A stretch of DNA of 36,210 nt from Marinactinospora thermotolerans DSM 45154 (GTDB lineage: Bacteria > Actinomycetota > Actinomycetes > Streptosporangiales > Streptosporangiaceae). How positions within the stretch are numbered: the stretch's first letter is position 1; each line of letters opens with the position of its first letter. The notes beneath the pieces were generated by a model. The model did no database searches, had not been told where the DNA came from, and saw only the letters and a list, made by a program, of their open reading frames with translations. A program made the position numbers and the translations under genes. Below, in pieces: positions 7,316 to 15,100 of the stretch. The DNA lies in the NCBI RefSeq assembly GCF_900167435.1, contig NZ_FUWS01000023.1:1-36210 (forward strand). Direction: 5' to 3'.

Positions 7316-8062
7316 GTGTGCGACGATTCGGCCATGACGCCATCCCTGACGAACAGTCTCGTATTGTGGGATATCGATCACACGCTGCTCTCCATCGGAT
7401 CGGTGAGCCGGGAGATCTACACCTGCGCCTTCGAGAAGACCACCGGTTCGCCTCCCCAGGCCATCGCCCCCATGACCGGGCGCACCGAACGCGCGATCAT
7501 TATCGACACCCTGGAGATGAACGGGTATCCCTCCGACGAAACCGTCGTCAGCGCCTTCTACCGGTCCTTGGGGGATGCGGCACATCGGCTCAAGGACCGC
7601 ATGGCCGTTCACGGCCGTGCCCTGCCGGGCGGCCGGGAGGCGATCAAGCTCATCCGCGCGGCCGGGGGGACACAGAGCCTTGTCACGGGGAACATCCGCC
7701 CCATCGCGGTGGCCAAGCTCCAGGCGTTCGGGTTGACCGATGGGCTTGAGATCGACACCGGGGGATACGGGGACCTCAGCAATGATCGTTCTCGTTTGGT
7801 GGAATCCGCCATCGATCGCACTGGTAGGCGGCTCGGAATCTCTTTCACGCCGGCGGACACCGTGGTCATCGGCGATACCCCGCTTGACGTCGAGGGCGCT
7901 CATCGTGCCGGAGCCGCCGTGATCGCGGTCGCCACGGGGACCAGCAGCCTGGGGGAGCTCCTCGACGCCGGCGCTGACCGGGCCGTGACGGACCTGAGCG
8001 ACGGTGTGCGTCTGGTGGAGCTGATCAGTGAGCTGACTCCGCGCTCGGCGCGGGAGAGGTAG
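7316..8062 (+). CDS. HAD-superfamily phosphatase (248 aa)
   Basis: HAD hydrolase of the phosphoglycolate phosphatase-like subgroup, which removes phosphate from small molecules through an aspartyl-phosphate intermediate. Motif I LVLWDIDHTLL gives nucleophile Asp19 and acid/base Asp21; motif II is SLVTGN (Thr124); the motif III Lys is Lys134 (AKLQAFGL); motif IV VVIGDTPLDVEGA carries Asp187 and Asp191. A helical cap lies at about 30-100. GTG 7316 is chosen because GGAG lies 9 nt upstream; the internal ATG 7334 has no ribosome site. It is divergent from the radical SAM/kinase operon and overlaps the 3' end of the regulator gene by 38 bp. A kinase and a phosphatase at one locus suggest opposing or sequential steps on one substrate (inference). 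Confidence 0.88.
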   Translation: MCDDSAMTPSLTNSLVLWDIDHTLLSIGSVSREIYTCAFEKTTGSPPQAIAPMTGRTERAIIIDTLEMNGYPSDETVVSAFYRSLGDAAHRLKDRMAVHGRALPGGREAIKLIRAAGGTQSLVTGNIRPIAVAKLQAFGLTDGLEIDTGGYGDLSNDRSRLVESAIDRTGRRLGISFTPADTVVIGDTPLDVEGAHRAGAAVIAVATGTSSLGELLDAGADRAVTDLSDGVRLVELISELTPRSARER

Positions 8063-9374
8063 CCAAAGGGCGTGAGCGGTACAGGAACCCCTGGGCGGCG
8101 TCATCGTGCCCCCAGGGCGCAAGCAGGGCCCGGAACTCCCTGATCCGGTCGTCGATACGGGGCGAGCTGAGGTGTTCCGCGAGGAGGAACGCTTCTCCGG
8201 CGACATCACACGCGGTCGCCACATCCCCCTGGGACAGGTGCGCCCGCGCGGCTCGGGTCAGATAGTGGGATCGGTCCCGGAAACGGTGTGGCGCGCGGGC
8301 ACGCAGCAGCGCGAGAGCCTTCCCCAGGGATTCAAGGGCCTCGTCGAACAGGCCCATGTCCAGGTAGACGGCTCCGGCCTGCGACTCGATTTCGATCTCG
8401 TCGATGTAGGAGAGCCACACCGGCCATGCGCCTTCCCGGCAGGCGAGGTCGAAGGCCGTACGCATGCGTTCGACGCTCACGCGGGCCGCATCGGTGTCGC
8501 CGTTTTTCGCCTGAGCGCGGGCCAGCCGGGCATGCAGCATCGTGGCGGCGGCTGGTGAGGCGCCGGTTCCCGTCTCGACGGCCGTCTTCGCGAGTGCCAG
8601 GGCCCGGCGCGTCCGGCCCAGGTAGGTCTCGTGCAGGCTTAGGTAGGACAAGGCGCTGGAGACAAGATCCGTTTCCCCTGTCTCATGTCCTGCGTAGACG
8701 GCCTCGGTCAGGTGCGCGCGGGCGCCTCCCCGCTCCCCCGCGTCCATGGCGATCCAGCCGGTGAGCTGGCTGAGCGGCCCCAGGGCCTCCATCCCATGGC
8801 CATGGTGGTCCACGAGCTCACGCACGTGGGTGGTGTAGGCGCGCAGCGGGGAGTACAGATCTCCGCCGCCGGCCTGGTCGTCCAACGCCACGACGGCGGC
8901 GATCACACCGTCCATGGAGTGCCGCGCCCTCCGGTTGCGGAGGATCAGGCTTTCGGGCTTGGGAAGGTGATCCAGTAGTGCCCGCGGAGAACTTGCGGTC
9001 GCCGCCGGGGCCTGTTTCCGCGGCGGTCTGGCGTCTGGGAAGACGTCCGTGCCAGGGGCGCCAAGCCCCTGGAGGGCGGCAAGCGCCCTGCGCCGGTCGG
9101 TGAGCCCGTGCCCTGCCTCGGCGCGGGCGATGGTGCTCTGCGCGACCCCGCACATTCGCGCCAGTGCCTCCTGCGACAAGGAGTGCACCCGGCGCCGGAG
9201 GAGCCGTATCACCGTCTGGGCGTCGTGATCGCGGACGGCAGAGATCATCTCGGCGTCGCGCCATATCCACGCGGGAATGCATTCGCACACCATCCGGCAG
9301 CCGTTTCGGGGGCGCCCGCAATTACCGCACAAGCGGGCGTCTTCACCGCCGGAGCCGCGGCGGTATGGTTCCAT
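8025..9374 (-). CDS. XRE-family regulator with Cys-rich N-terminus and TPR domain (449 aa)
   Basis: The N-terminus has Cys16, 19, 26, 30 and 32 (CGNCG...GCRMVCEC), a possible metal site. An XRE helix-turn-helix follows at about 54-105 (SLSQEALARMCGVAQSTIARAEAG). From about 150 to 430 there are helical TPR-like repeats, for example ALSYLSLHETYLGRTRRALALAKTAV and AGAVYLDMGLFDEALESLGKAL, which usually sense a peptide or small ligand. ATG 9374 follows GAGGAGAGG. The gene converges on the HAD gene with a 38-bp overlap, so their transcripts are antisense at their ends. It is the best candidate controller of the divergent promoter region at 7205-7296. Similar regulators are common in Streptomyces; ligands are mostly unknown. 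Confidence 0.85.
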   Translation of the reverse strand: MEPYRRGSGGEDARLCGNCGRPRNGCRMVCECIPAWIWRDAEMISAVRDHDAQTVIRLLRRRVHSLSQEALARMCGVAQSTIARAEAGHGLTDRRRALAALQGLGAPGTDVFPDARPPRKQAPAATASSPRALLDHLPKPESLILRNRRARHSMDGVIAAVVALDDQAGGGDLYSPLRAYTTHVRELVDHHGHGMEALGPLSQLTGWIAMDAGERGGARAHLTEAVYAGHETGETDLVSSALSYLSLHETYLGRTRRALALAKTAVETGTGASPAAATMLHARLARAQAKNGDTDAARVSVERMRTAFDLACREGAWPVWLSYIDEIEIESQAGAVYLDMGLFDEALESLGKALALLRARAPHRFRDRSHYLTRAARAHLSQGDVATACDVAGEAFLLAEHLSSPRIDDRIREFRALLAPWGHDDAAQGFLYRSRPLATSPAPSAESAH

Positions 9375-9547
9375 GGCCTCTCCTCGGCGTGGCACGGCGG
9401 TGGCGTTACCGCGAAATAGGCGGTCCATCGGATGACGTGGTCCAGAAAACCGTAGCGCGGCTCCGAAAACAGAGACCCGTATTCACGGAATGGGGCGCCG
9501 TTTGTCGCCTCATGGGGAAAGACGCCCACCGTCGCCGATTGGGCTCC

Positions 9548-9573
9548 CGGCCGGTTCCGGCGGGGTCCGGCCG
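9548..9573 (-). terminator. Hairpin after the histidine kinase gene
   Basis: Arms CGGCCGG (9548-9554) and CCGGCCG (9567-9573) lie 5 bp past the kinase stop codon on the minus strand. GC-rich, no U tract. It probably ends the two-component operon. Confidence 0.4.
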
Positions 9574-9577
9574 CGCC

Positions 9578-10987
9578 TCACCGGCGCAGGGGGAGCCGGA
9601 CCCGTACCGTGGTCCCCTTCCCGAGTTCGGTGATGAGCGTCACCTCGCCGCCGTGGGCTGTCGCGATCGCCTCCACGATGGACAGCCCGAGCCCGCTCCC
9701 GCTGCCCGGCGTGCGGGTGCTGCGGTGGAAGCGGTCGAAGGCGCGTCGCGCGTCCTCCGCGCCCATCCCCGGTCCGGTGTCGGCGACCTCCAGGACGGCG
9801 GCGGGCCGGCCGTCGTCGACGGTCCCCTCGGCGCGCAACCGCACCTCCACCGGCGTGTCCGCGGGGGTGTGCTCGCGCACGTTGGCCAGGAGGTTGGCCA
9901 GGATCTGGCGGAACCGCGCCTCGTCGACCTCGGCCTCCACCACCTCGGGCACCTCCAGCGCGATGGGACGGTCGGGTTCCAGGGCGCGCGCGTCGGCCAC
10001 CATCTCGGTGACCAGGGCCGCCAGGTCGCCGGTGGCCAGTTGCAGCGACCCGGTCCGGTCCAGCCGGGCCAGTTCCAGCAGCTCGGCCACCAGCCGGCTC
10101 ATCCGCTCGGCCTCGTTCTCGATCCTGCGCATCGCGCCGGGCAGTTCGGAGTCGGGGATGGCGCCCTGGCGGTACAGCTCGGCGTAGCCGCGGATCGTCG
10201 TCAGCGGGGTGCGCAGCTCGTGCGAGGCGTCGGCGGCGAAGGCGCGAACCCGCTCCTCCGATTCGCGCTGGGCGCGGAACGCCTGCTGGATGCGGCCGAG
10301 CATCGTGTTGATGGCCATGCCCAGCCGGCCCACCTCGCTGTAGGGGTCGGCGTCGGGCATCCGGTCAGACAGGTCGGGGCCGGTGCTGATGGCGTTGGCG
10401 GTGGTCGCCATGCGGTCCAGCGGCGCCAGGCCGCGCACGATGAGCCAGCGGCCGGCGAACGCGAGCCCGCCCAGGAGCAGGCCCGCGGTGACCAGCTGGG
10501 TCCACACCAGCCGCCAGGGGTAGGCCTCGCGGTCGTCGGTGGGCACCCCGGCGATCATGATCGAGTCGTGGCGCAGTCGCACGGTCGCGCGGTGCGGGGG
10601 CACGGTGTCGTCGCTGGTGAGTTCGAAGATCTCGCCGGTGGCGGCGTGGCCGACCAGCCGGTCCAGGGAGATGGCGGCGATGCGGCGCAGCACGACGTCC
10701 TCGCGCAGCGTGTCGCCGTAGATCTGGTTGACCTCGCCGGTCGCCGGGTCGAGCAGCACCACGAAGTAGGGGGAGGGGCTCGGCGCGTCGACGCCCACCG
10801 GCGGCGTGCCGTTGTCCAGGCGCACCATGGCGCGTTCGGCGGTCAAGACGAGCTGGTCGTCGAGGCGTTCGGTGATGAAGGAGCGCAGCATCAGGAACCC
10901 GACCACGCAGGTGACCAGCAGCCCGGTCCCGGTCACGGCGAGCAGCCCCATCAGCAGCCGTGACCGCAACGGTCTGTCCTGGCGCAT
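9578..10987 (-). CDS. Sensor histidine kinase (469 aa)
   Basis: Membrane sensor kinase of the OmpR-partner type. TM1 is at about 11-35, an extracytoplasmic sensor region at about 40-158 (with FVVLLDPATGEVNQIYGD), TM2 at about 160-180, then a HAMP linker (RGLAPLDRMATTANAI). The H-box FAADASHELRTPLTTIRGYAEL carries phospho-acceptor His256. ATP-binding boxes are N (QILANLLANVREHTP, Asn365/369), G1 (DTGPGM), F (FDRFHRS) and G2 (GSGLGLSIVEA). All key residues are present. Its ATG directly follows the TAG of the response regulator, so the two are translationally coupled. The stimulus cannot be read from sequence. Confidence 0.95.
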   Translation of the reverse strand: MRQDRPLRSRLLMGLLAVTGTGLLVTCVVGFLMLRSFITERLDDQLVLTAERAMVRLDNGTPPVGVDAPSPSPYFVVLLDPATGEVNQIYGDTLREDVVLRRIAAISLDRLVGHAATGEIFELTSDDTVPPHRATVRLRHDSIMIAGVPTDDREAYPWRLVWTQLVTAGLLLGGLAFAGRWLIVRGLAPLDRMATTANAISTGPDLSDRMPDADPYSEVGRLGMAINTMLGRIQQAFRAQRESEERVRAFAADASHELRTPLTTIRGYAELYRQGAIPDSELPGAMRRIENEAERMSRLVAELLELARLDRTGSLQLATGDLAALVTEMVADARALEPDRPIALEVPEVVEAEVDEARFRQILANLLANVREHTPADTPVEVRLRAEGTVDDGRPAAVLEVADTGPGMGAEDARRAFDRFHRSTRTPGSGSGLGLSIVEAIATAHGGEVTLITELGKGTTVRVRLPLRR

Positions 10988-11710
10988 CTAGGCGCCGTCC
11001 GGGACGCGCAGCGCGTAGCCGACCCCGCGTTGGGTGTGGATCAGCGGGGGGCCGAGCGGGTCCAGTTTGCGGCGCAGGTAGCTGACGTAGGTCTCGACGA
11101 TCTGGGACTGTCCGGCGTAGTCCCACCCCCACACGTTCTCCAGGAGCTGGGCGCGCGACAGCACCTGTCCGGCGTTGCCCATCAGGTAGGCGAGCAGCCG
11201 GAACTCGGTGGGCGACAGCTCGATCGGGGTGCCGCCGCGGCGTACCGTCCAGGAGCGTTCGTCCAGTTCGAGGTCTGCGACGCGCAGTACGCCGTCGTCC
11301 TCGGGCGAGCCGTTGTCGGGGGGATCGCGCCGGGTGCGGCGCAGCAGCGCCCGGATCCGCGCGATGAGGGCCTCCACCGAGAACGGTTTGGTCACGTAGT
11401 CGTCGCCGCCCAGGGACAGGCCCGTGACGGTGTCGGAGGGGGTGTCGCGGGCGGTGAGGTAGATCACGGGCACGTCGTCGCCGCGTTCGCGCAGCCGCCG
11501 GCAGACGTCGAAGCCGTTGACGTCGGGCAGCAGCACGTCCAGCACGATGAGGTCGGGCCGCCGGTCGCGGGCCAGGGTCAGGCCCTCGCCGCCGTTGCGG
11601 GCGGTGCTCACCTCGAAGCCGTGGAAGCGCAGGGCCGCCTCCACGAGGTCCCGGATGTTGGGCTCGTCGTCGACGACGAGGACGTGCGGTCGGGTCGCGG
11701 ACTCGGGCAT
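10988..11710 (-). CDS. OmpR/PhoB-family response regulator (240 aa)
   Basis: The receiver domain (about 8-125) has acidic residues Asp14/15, phospho-acceptor Asp58 (LIVLDVLLP), switch Thr87 and Lys108 (VTKPF). The C-terminal winged helix (about 140-235) includes LSPTEFRLLAYLMGNAGQVLSRAQLLENVW and VETYVSYLRRKLD. ATG 11710 follows AGGTGG; the much longer open frame upstream is noncoding leader with Pro/Arg-rich translation. It is the first gene of the pair with the kinase. No target genes are evident; the palindromes 240-300 bp upstream are too distant to call autoregulatory sites with confidence. Confidence 0.95.
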   Translation of the reverse strand: MPESATRPHVLVVDDEPNIRDLVEAALRFHGFEVSTARNGGEGLTLARDRRPDLIVLDVLLPDVNGFDVCRRLRERGDDVPVIYLTARDTPSDTVTGLSLGGDDYVTKPFSVEALIARIRALLRRTRRDPPDNGSPEDDGVLRVADLELDERSWTVRRGGTPIELSPTEFRLLAYLMGNAGQVLSRAQLLENVWGWDYAGQSQIVETYVSYLRRKLDPLGPPLIHTQRGVGYALRVPDGA

Positions 11711-11947
11711 GGATCCACCTAGTGTTCCGGGGACTCGCGGGACCGGGCGCGGCCGGCCCGGTCCGGACCCATGATGCCGCAGGTGGACGAAGGGGGCGGA
11801 GTCCCCGGGGGTGTCGGACGCGGGCGGGCCATCCAAGGTGCGCGCCACGCCCGGGCCCGCCCGCGTCCGTATCGGAGCCGGTTCCCGGAGGGTCGTGAGC
11901 GGCGGTCGCGCCCGGAGGAGATCGGACGGAGATCCGGGCGGAACGCG

Positions 11948-11987
11948 CCCGGTCCGGGGGGACCGGGTGCCGGCGAACGCCGGCACC
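11948..11987. repeat. Two abutting perfect hairpins in a gene-free region
   Basis: CCCGGTCC (11948-11955) pairs with GGACCGGG (11960-11967) around four G. Sharing two bases with it, GGTGCCGGCG (11966-11975) pairs with CGCCGGCACC (11978-11987) around AA. The only other notable elements in the 573-bp gap 11711-12283 are the palindrome at 11993 and the terminator at 12194; I see no gene. They could be a terminator, a protein site or a folded RNA. Confidence 0.55.
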
Positions 11988-11992
11988 AAACA

Positions 11993-12006
11993 TGAAACCG
12001 GTTTCA
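11993..12006. promoter_or_regulatory. LacI-type operator TGAAACCGGTTTCA
   Basis: A perfect 14-bp palindrome with a central CG and GAAAC/GTTTC arms, the classic form of LacI/GalR-family operators. No LacI gene and no sugar gene directly follows. The nearest starts are 277 bp away (xthA, plus) and 283 bp away (response regulator, minus). Confidence 0.5.
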
Positions 12007-12193
12007 CCTGGGACTGGGTAAAGGGACGGCTGGGAAAACGCTGAGACCGCGGGGGTCCAGTGGGGAAGGTGACGGAACGGGACAGAGGTGTTACAGGATG
12101 AATTCTTTGAAAATCGTGTGAACCGTAGTCCGCTTGTGGTCATCTAACCAACAGCGACTACGAGAGCCGGATGCGTGCCAGGAGTCGTGCAGG

Positions 12194-12228
12194 AGCCCTT
12201 GGCGTGGAGGACGGCCGCGCCAAGGGCT
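12194..12228 (+). terminator. Hairpin terminator before xthA
   Basis: AGCCCTTGGCG (12194-12204) pairs with CGCCAAGGGCT (12218-12228), followed by TTCGG. It lies downstream of no annotated gene on the plus strand, so it may end a short noncoding transcript, or isolate xthA from read-through. Confidence 0.6.
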
Positions 12229-12271
12229 TTCGGCTTCCCCGGACACGTCGTGGCCGCCGTCGAAAGAACGC

Positions 12272-12277
12272 TAGCCT
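12272..12277 (+). promoter_or_regulatory. -10 box TAGCCT of xthA (leaderless start)
   Basis: TAGCCT ends 6 nt before GTG 12284, so transcription should begin at or next to the start codon. No ribosome site is present, which supports leaderless translation. No convincing -35 box. Confidence 0.5.
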
Positions 12278-12283
12278 GACGTT

Positions 12284-13072
12284 GTGCGAGTGGCGACGTG
12301 GAATGTGAACAGCGTTCGGGCGCGTGCCGAGCGGATCTCGGCCTGGCTGGAACGGAGCGACGTCGACGTTGTCGCCGTCCAGGAGACGAAGTGCCGCGAC
12401 GACCAGTTCCCGGCCGAGGTGTTCACCGGGCTCGGTTACGAGGTCGCCCACCACGGACTGTCCCAGTGGAACGGTGTCGCCATCGCCTCGCGGGTGGGCC
12501 TGGAGGACGTCCAGATCGGCTTTCCCGAGCAGCCCGGCTGGGGCGAGCCTGCCGCGGCCGAGGCGCGGGCCATCGGCGCCACCTGCGGCGGCGTCCGGAT
12601 CTGGAGCCTTTACGTCCCCAACGGGCGCGACGTCGAGGACCAGCACTACCTCTACAAGCTCCAGTGGCTGGACCGGCTGCGCGCGGCCGGCGCCTCCTGG
12701 CTGGCCGAGGACCCCGGGGCGCAGATCGCCCTGTGCGGCGACTGGAACGTCGCCCCCCAGGACGACGACGTGTGGGACATGGCCGAGTTCGAGGGCAAGA
12801 CCCACGTGACCAAGCCCGAACGCGACGCCTTCCAGGCCGTGGTCGACACCGGCTTCGCCGACGTCGTCCGCCCCTACGCGCCCGGTCCCGGCACCTACAC
12901 CTTCTGGGACTACAAGGGCCTGTCCTTCCCCAAGCGCAAGGGCATGCGGATCGACTTCGTGCTCGCCTCGCCCGCCCTGGCCGCGCGCGTCGGCGACGCC
13001 CGGATCGACCGCGAGGAGCGCAAGGGCAAGGGCGCCTCCGACCACGCGCCGGTCATCGTCGACTTCGGCTGA
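12284..13072 (+). CDS. xthA: Exodeoxyribonuclease III (262 aa)
   Basis: Mg-dependent AP endonuclease and 3'-5' exonuclease of base-excision repair (ExoIII/APE family). Motifs in order: RVATWNVNSVRAR (metal/phosphate Asn7), VVAVQETK (metal Glu, residue about 34), SLYVPNGRD, ALCGDWNVAP (catalytic Asp and Asn near 150), MRIDFVLAS, and SDHAPVIVDFG with the catalytic His near the end. Length matches the family (~260-270 aa). The GTG start is fixed by homology and by the TAGCCT -10 box, indicating a leaderless mRNA. The neighbouring rbsK is separately promoted. Confidence 0.95.
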   Translation: MRVATWNVNSVRARAERISAWLERSDVDVVAVQETKCRDDQFPAEVFTGLGYEVAHHGLSQWNGVAIASRVGLEDVQIGFPEQPGWGEPAAAEARAIGATCGGVRIWSLYVPNGRDVEDQHYLYKLQWLDRLRAAGASWLAEDPGAQIALCGDWNVAPQDDDVWDMAEFEGKTHVTKPERDAFQAVVDTGFADVVRPYAPGPGTYTFWDYKGLSFPKRKGMRIDFVLASPALAARVGDARIDREERKGKGASDHAPVIVDFG

Positions 13073-13124
13073 GCGTCCCGAGCGGACCGCCGCCGCGGTG
13101 AGCGGGGACGCCGTGGCTTCTCGG

Positions 13125-13130
13125 TAACGT
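13125..13130 (+). promoter_or_regulatory. -10 box TAACGT of the ribokinase gene (leaderless start)
   Basis: TAACGT ends 7 nt before GTG 13138, with no ribosome site between them. Confidence 0.5.
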
Positions 13131-13137
13131 ACAAGGC

Positions 13138-14055
13138 GTGAACTCAGCATCGGCGCCGCGCATCGCGGTATTCGGCAGCATCAACATGGACCTCGTCGCC
13201 TACGTCGACGCCGCCCCACGCAGCGGCGAGACCGTCGCCGGGCGGGAGTTCCGTCAGGTGCCCGGGGGCAAGGGCGCCAACCAGGCGCTGGCCGCCGCCC
13301 GGGCCGGCGGGGACGTCGTTTTCCTGGGGGCCGTCGGGGACGACGCTTTCGGCACCCAGCTGCGTACGAACCTGGTCGACTCCGGTGTCGAGGTCTCGGG
13401 GCTGCGCCTGGTGCCCGGAACGTCCGGGGTCGCGCACATCGTCGTGGACGGCACCGGCGCGAACTCGATCATCTTCGTCTCCGGCGCCAACAAGACGGTG
13501 ACCGACGTCACCGAGGAGGACGTGGCGCTGCTGGAGGGCAGCGCCGCGCTGCTGCTCCAGCTCGAACTGCCCATGGAGGGCGTCGTCGCCGCGGCGCGCG
13601 CGGGACGCGCGGCCGGCGTCCCCACGGTCTTGACCCCCGCCCCCGCCCGGGAGCTCCCCGGTGAACTGCTGGACCTGGTGGACCTTATCGTGCCCAACCA
13701 GCACGAGGCCGCCGCGATCACCGGCGAGTCCGAACCCGAGGCGGCGCTGGAGGCGCTGCTGCGGCGGGTGCCCGAGGCGATCATCACGCTCGGCGAGGAG
13801 GGGTCCCTGTACGGGCGCCGGGGCGAGGAGCCGATCCGGGTTGCGGCCCGCGCGGTCACCGCCGTGGACACCACCGCCGCCGGCGACACCTTCTGCGGCG
13901 CGTTCGTCGTGGCGCGCGCCGAGGGGTACGCGCCCGCCGACGCGCTGCGGTTCGCCTCGACCGCCTCGTCGCTGGCGGTCCAGCGGCACGGCGCCAGCAC
14001 GTCGATGCCCACCCGCGCCGAGATCGACGCGGCGCTGGAGGCCGACCGCGCCTGA
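13138..14055 (+). CDS. rbsK: Ribokinase, PfkB family (305 aa)
   Basis: Phosphorylates D-ribose to ribose 5-phosphate with ATP. The N-terminal sugar motif FGSINMDLV is followed by the PfkB signature 1 region PGGKGANQALAAARAG (about 42-57). Signature 2 DTTAAGDTFCGAF holds catalytic base Asp250, identical in form to E. coli RbsK. NQHEA at 187-191 is another ribokinase landmark. Length is normal (~300-310). The GTG start is fixed by the -10 box 7 nt upstream. No ribose transporter is adjacent; the ABC importer at 24013 could supply ribose, but that link is only inference. Another PfkB sugar specificity cannot be excluded. Confidence 0.88.
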   Translation: MNSASAPRIAVFGSINMDLVAYVDAAPRSGETVAGREFRQVPGGKGANQALAAARAGGDVVFLGAVGDDAFGTQLRTNLVDSGVEVSGLRLVPGTSGVAHIVVDGTGANSIIFVSGANKTVTDVTEEDVALLEGSAALLLQLELPMEGVVAAARAGRAAGVPTVLTPAPARELPGELLDLVDLIVPNQHEAAAITGESEPEAALEALLRRVPEAIITLGEEGSLYGRRGEEPIRVAARAVTAVDTTAAGDTFCGAFVVARAEGYAPADALRFASTASSLAVQRHGASTSMPTRAEIDAALEADRA

Positions 14056-14454
14056 CCCGGCACACGGTGCCGCGCCCGGGGCGCCTTCGGCGCGCGCGGC
14101 CACGCCCACGTCGTGGTCCGCCCGTGCCCAAGGCGCCCCTGTCCGTTGCCGGGCACGTCGCCGCGCCGCGCGCGGGCAGCACGGGGGACCTCCCGGCGTG
14201 GAAGGGGAGCGTGGTGGCGGTGATGTGGCGCTGTGGCGCGGGGGTTCGACGGTGCGCTGCGGCGGTGCCGGCGCGGGCCGGTCCACGGCCCCGAGGACGC
14301 CGGTGCGGCGGGGCCGACGACCTCCGTCGGCCGGTGGGATGGGCCGTCTGGGCGCGATGACGGCCGCCTTCCCGTCGCGCGTCGCCGTGCGACGCCTGGG
14401 GGCGGCGCGGGGTATCCCGCGCGGACCGGTGGGGAGGGCCCGTCTGAGAGGACG
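14056..14454. other. Gene-free convergent gap
   Basis: Very GC-rich sequence between rbsK and the YceI gene. Open frames on both strands here translate to Arg/Pro/Gly-rich products without ribosome sites and are not believed. Nothing else was recognised except the terminator at its right edge. Confidence 0.5.
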
Positions 14455-14480
14455 CCCGGTCCGCAGGTGCCGGGACCGGG
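14455..14480 (-). terminator. Hairpin terminator of the YceI gene
   Basis: CCCGGTCC (14455-14462) pairs with GGACCGGG (14473-14480), 5 bp beyond the YceI stop on the minus strand. The arms are the same 8-mers as the hairpin at 11948-11967. No U tract. Confidence 0.55.
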
Positions 14481-14485
14481 GACGT

Positions 14486-15100
14486 CTAGACGTGCCCGAT
14501 CTGGCGGAGGAAGTCGATCGGGTCGTGGTTTTGGATGCGGACCTCCAGCACGACGTCGACGGTGTCGCCGACGAGCCGGCCGCCCCATGGGAGGTGGTCG
14601 CCCTGGCCGATGCCGAAGTCGGACAGGCGGATCTCGGTGTTGGCGGCGAAGAAGTGCCCGTAGCCCTTCTCCTGGTCGACGTAGTCGGGGGCCTCGCCCA
14701 CCCACTGGCAGTCGAAGGTCGTCTCGCGCGTGGTGCCGTGGATCGTGAGGTCGCCGTGCATGAGGAAGGAGTTGCGGGCCCGGCCGCGGCGCTCCAGCCG
14801 GGTGCTGGTGAAGCGCAGTTCGGGGTGGTTCTCGACGTCGAGGAAGTCGGCGGAGCGCAGGTGGTTGTCCCGCGCCTGCACGCCGGTGTTGAGGCTGGCG
14901 GCCTCGACGACGACGTCCACCTCGGAGTCCAGCGGGTTCTCGGCGACGGTGACGGTCCCCTCGGCGCTGCCGAAGGTGCCCTGGACCCGGCCGAACTTCA
15001 GGTAGCGGGCGACGAAGATCAGGCTGGAGTGCAGCGGGTCGAGGTGCCAGACGCCCGGGGTGGGCCCGACGGACTCCTCGGTCTGTGGCATGGGTTTCAC
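14486..15100 (-). CDS. YceI-family lipocalin-like protein (204 aa)
   Basis: YceI proteins form a lipocalin-like beta barrel that binds isoprenoid or other amphiphilic lipids. Family landmarks are GVWHLDPLHSSLIFVARYLKFGRVQGTFG, VEAASLNTGVQARDNHLRSADFLDVENHPELRFTS, HGDLTIHGTTRETTF and a C-terminal strand VDVVLEVRIQNHDP. Unlike E. coli YceI there is no signal peptide, so it is probably cytosolic, as is common in actinobacteria. GTG 15100 has AAGGAG 9 nt upstream; ATG 15091 is a possible alternative. It diverges from the Pro-rich membrane protein, and the spacer holds a CRP-type site. The ligand is unknown. Confidence 0.9.
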   Translation of the reverse strand: MKPMPQTEESVGPTPGVWHLDPLHSSLIFVARYLKFGRVQGTFGSAEGTVTVAENPLDSEVDVVVEAASLNTGVQARDNHLRSADFLDVENHPELRFTSTRLERRGRARNSFLMHGDLTIHGTTRETTFDCQWVGEAPDYVDQEKGYGHFFAANTEIRLSDFGIGQGDHLPWGGRLVGDTVDVVLEVRIQNHDPIDFLRQIGHV

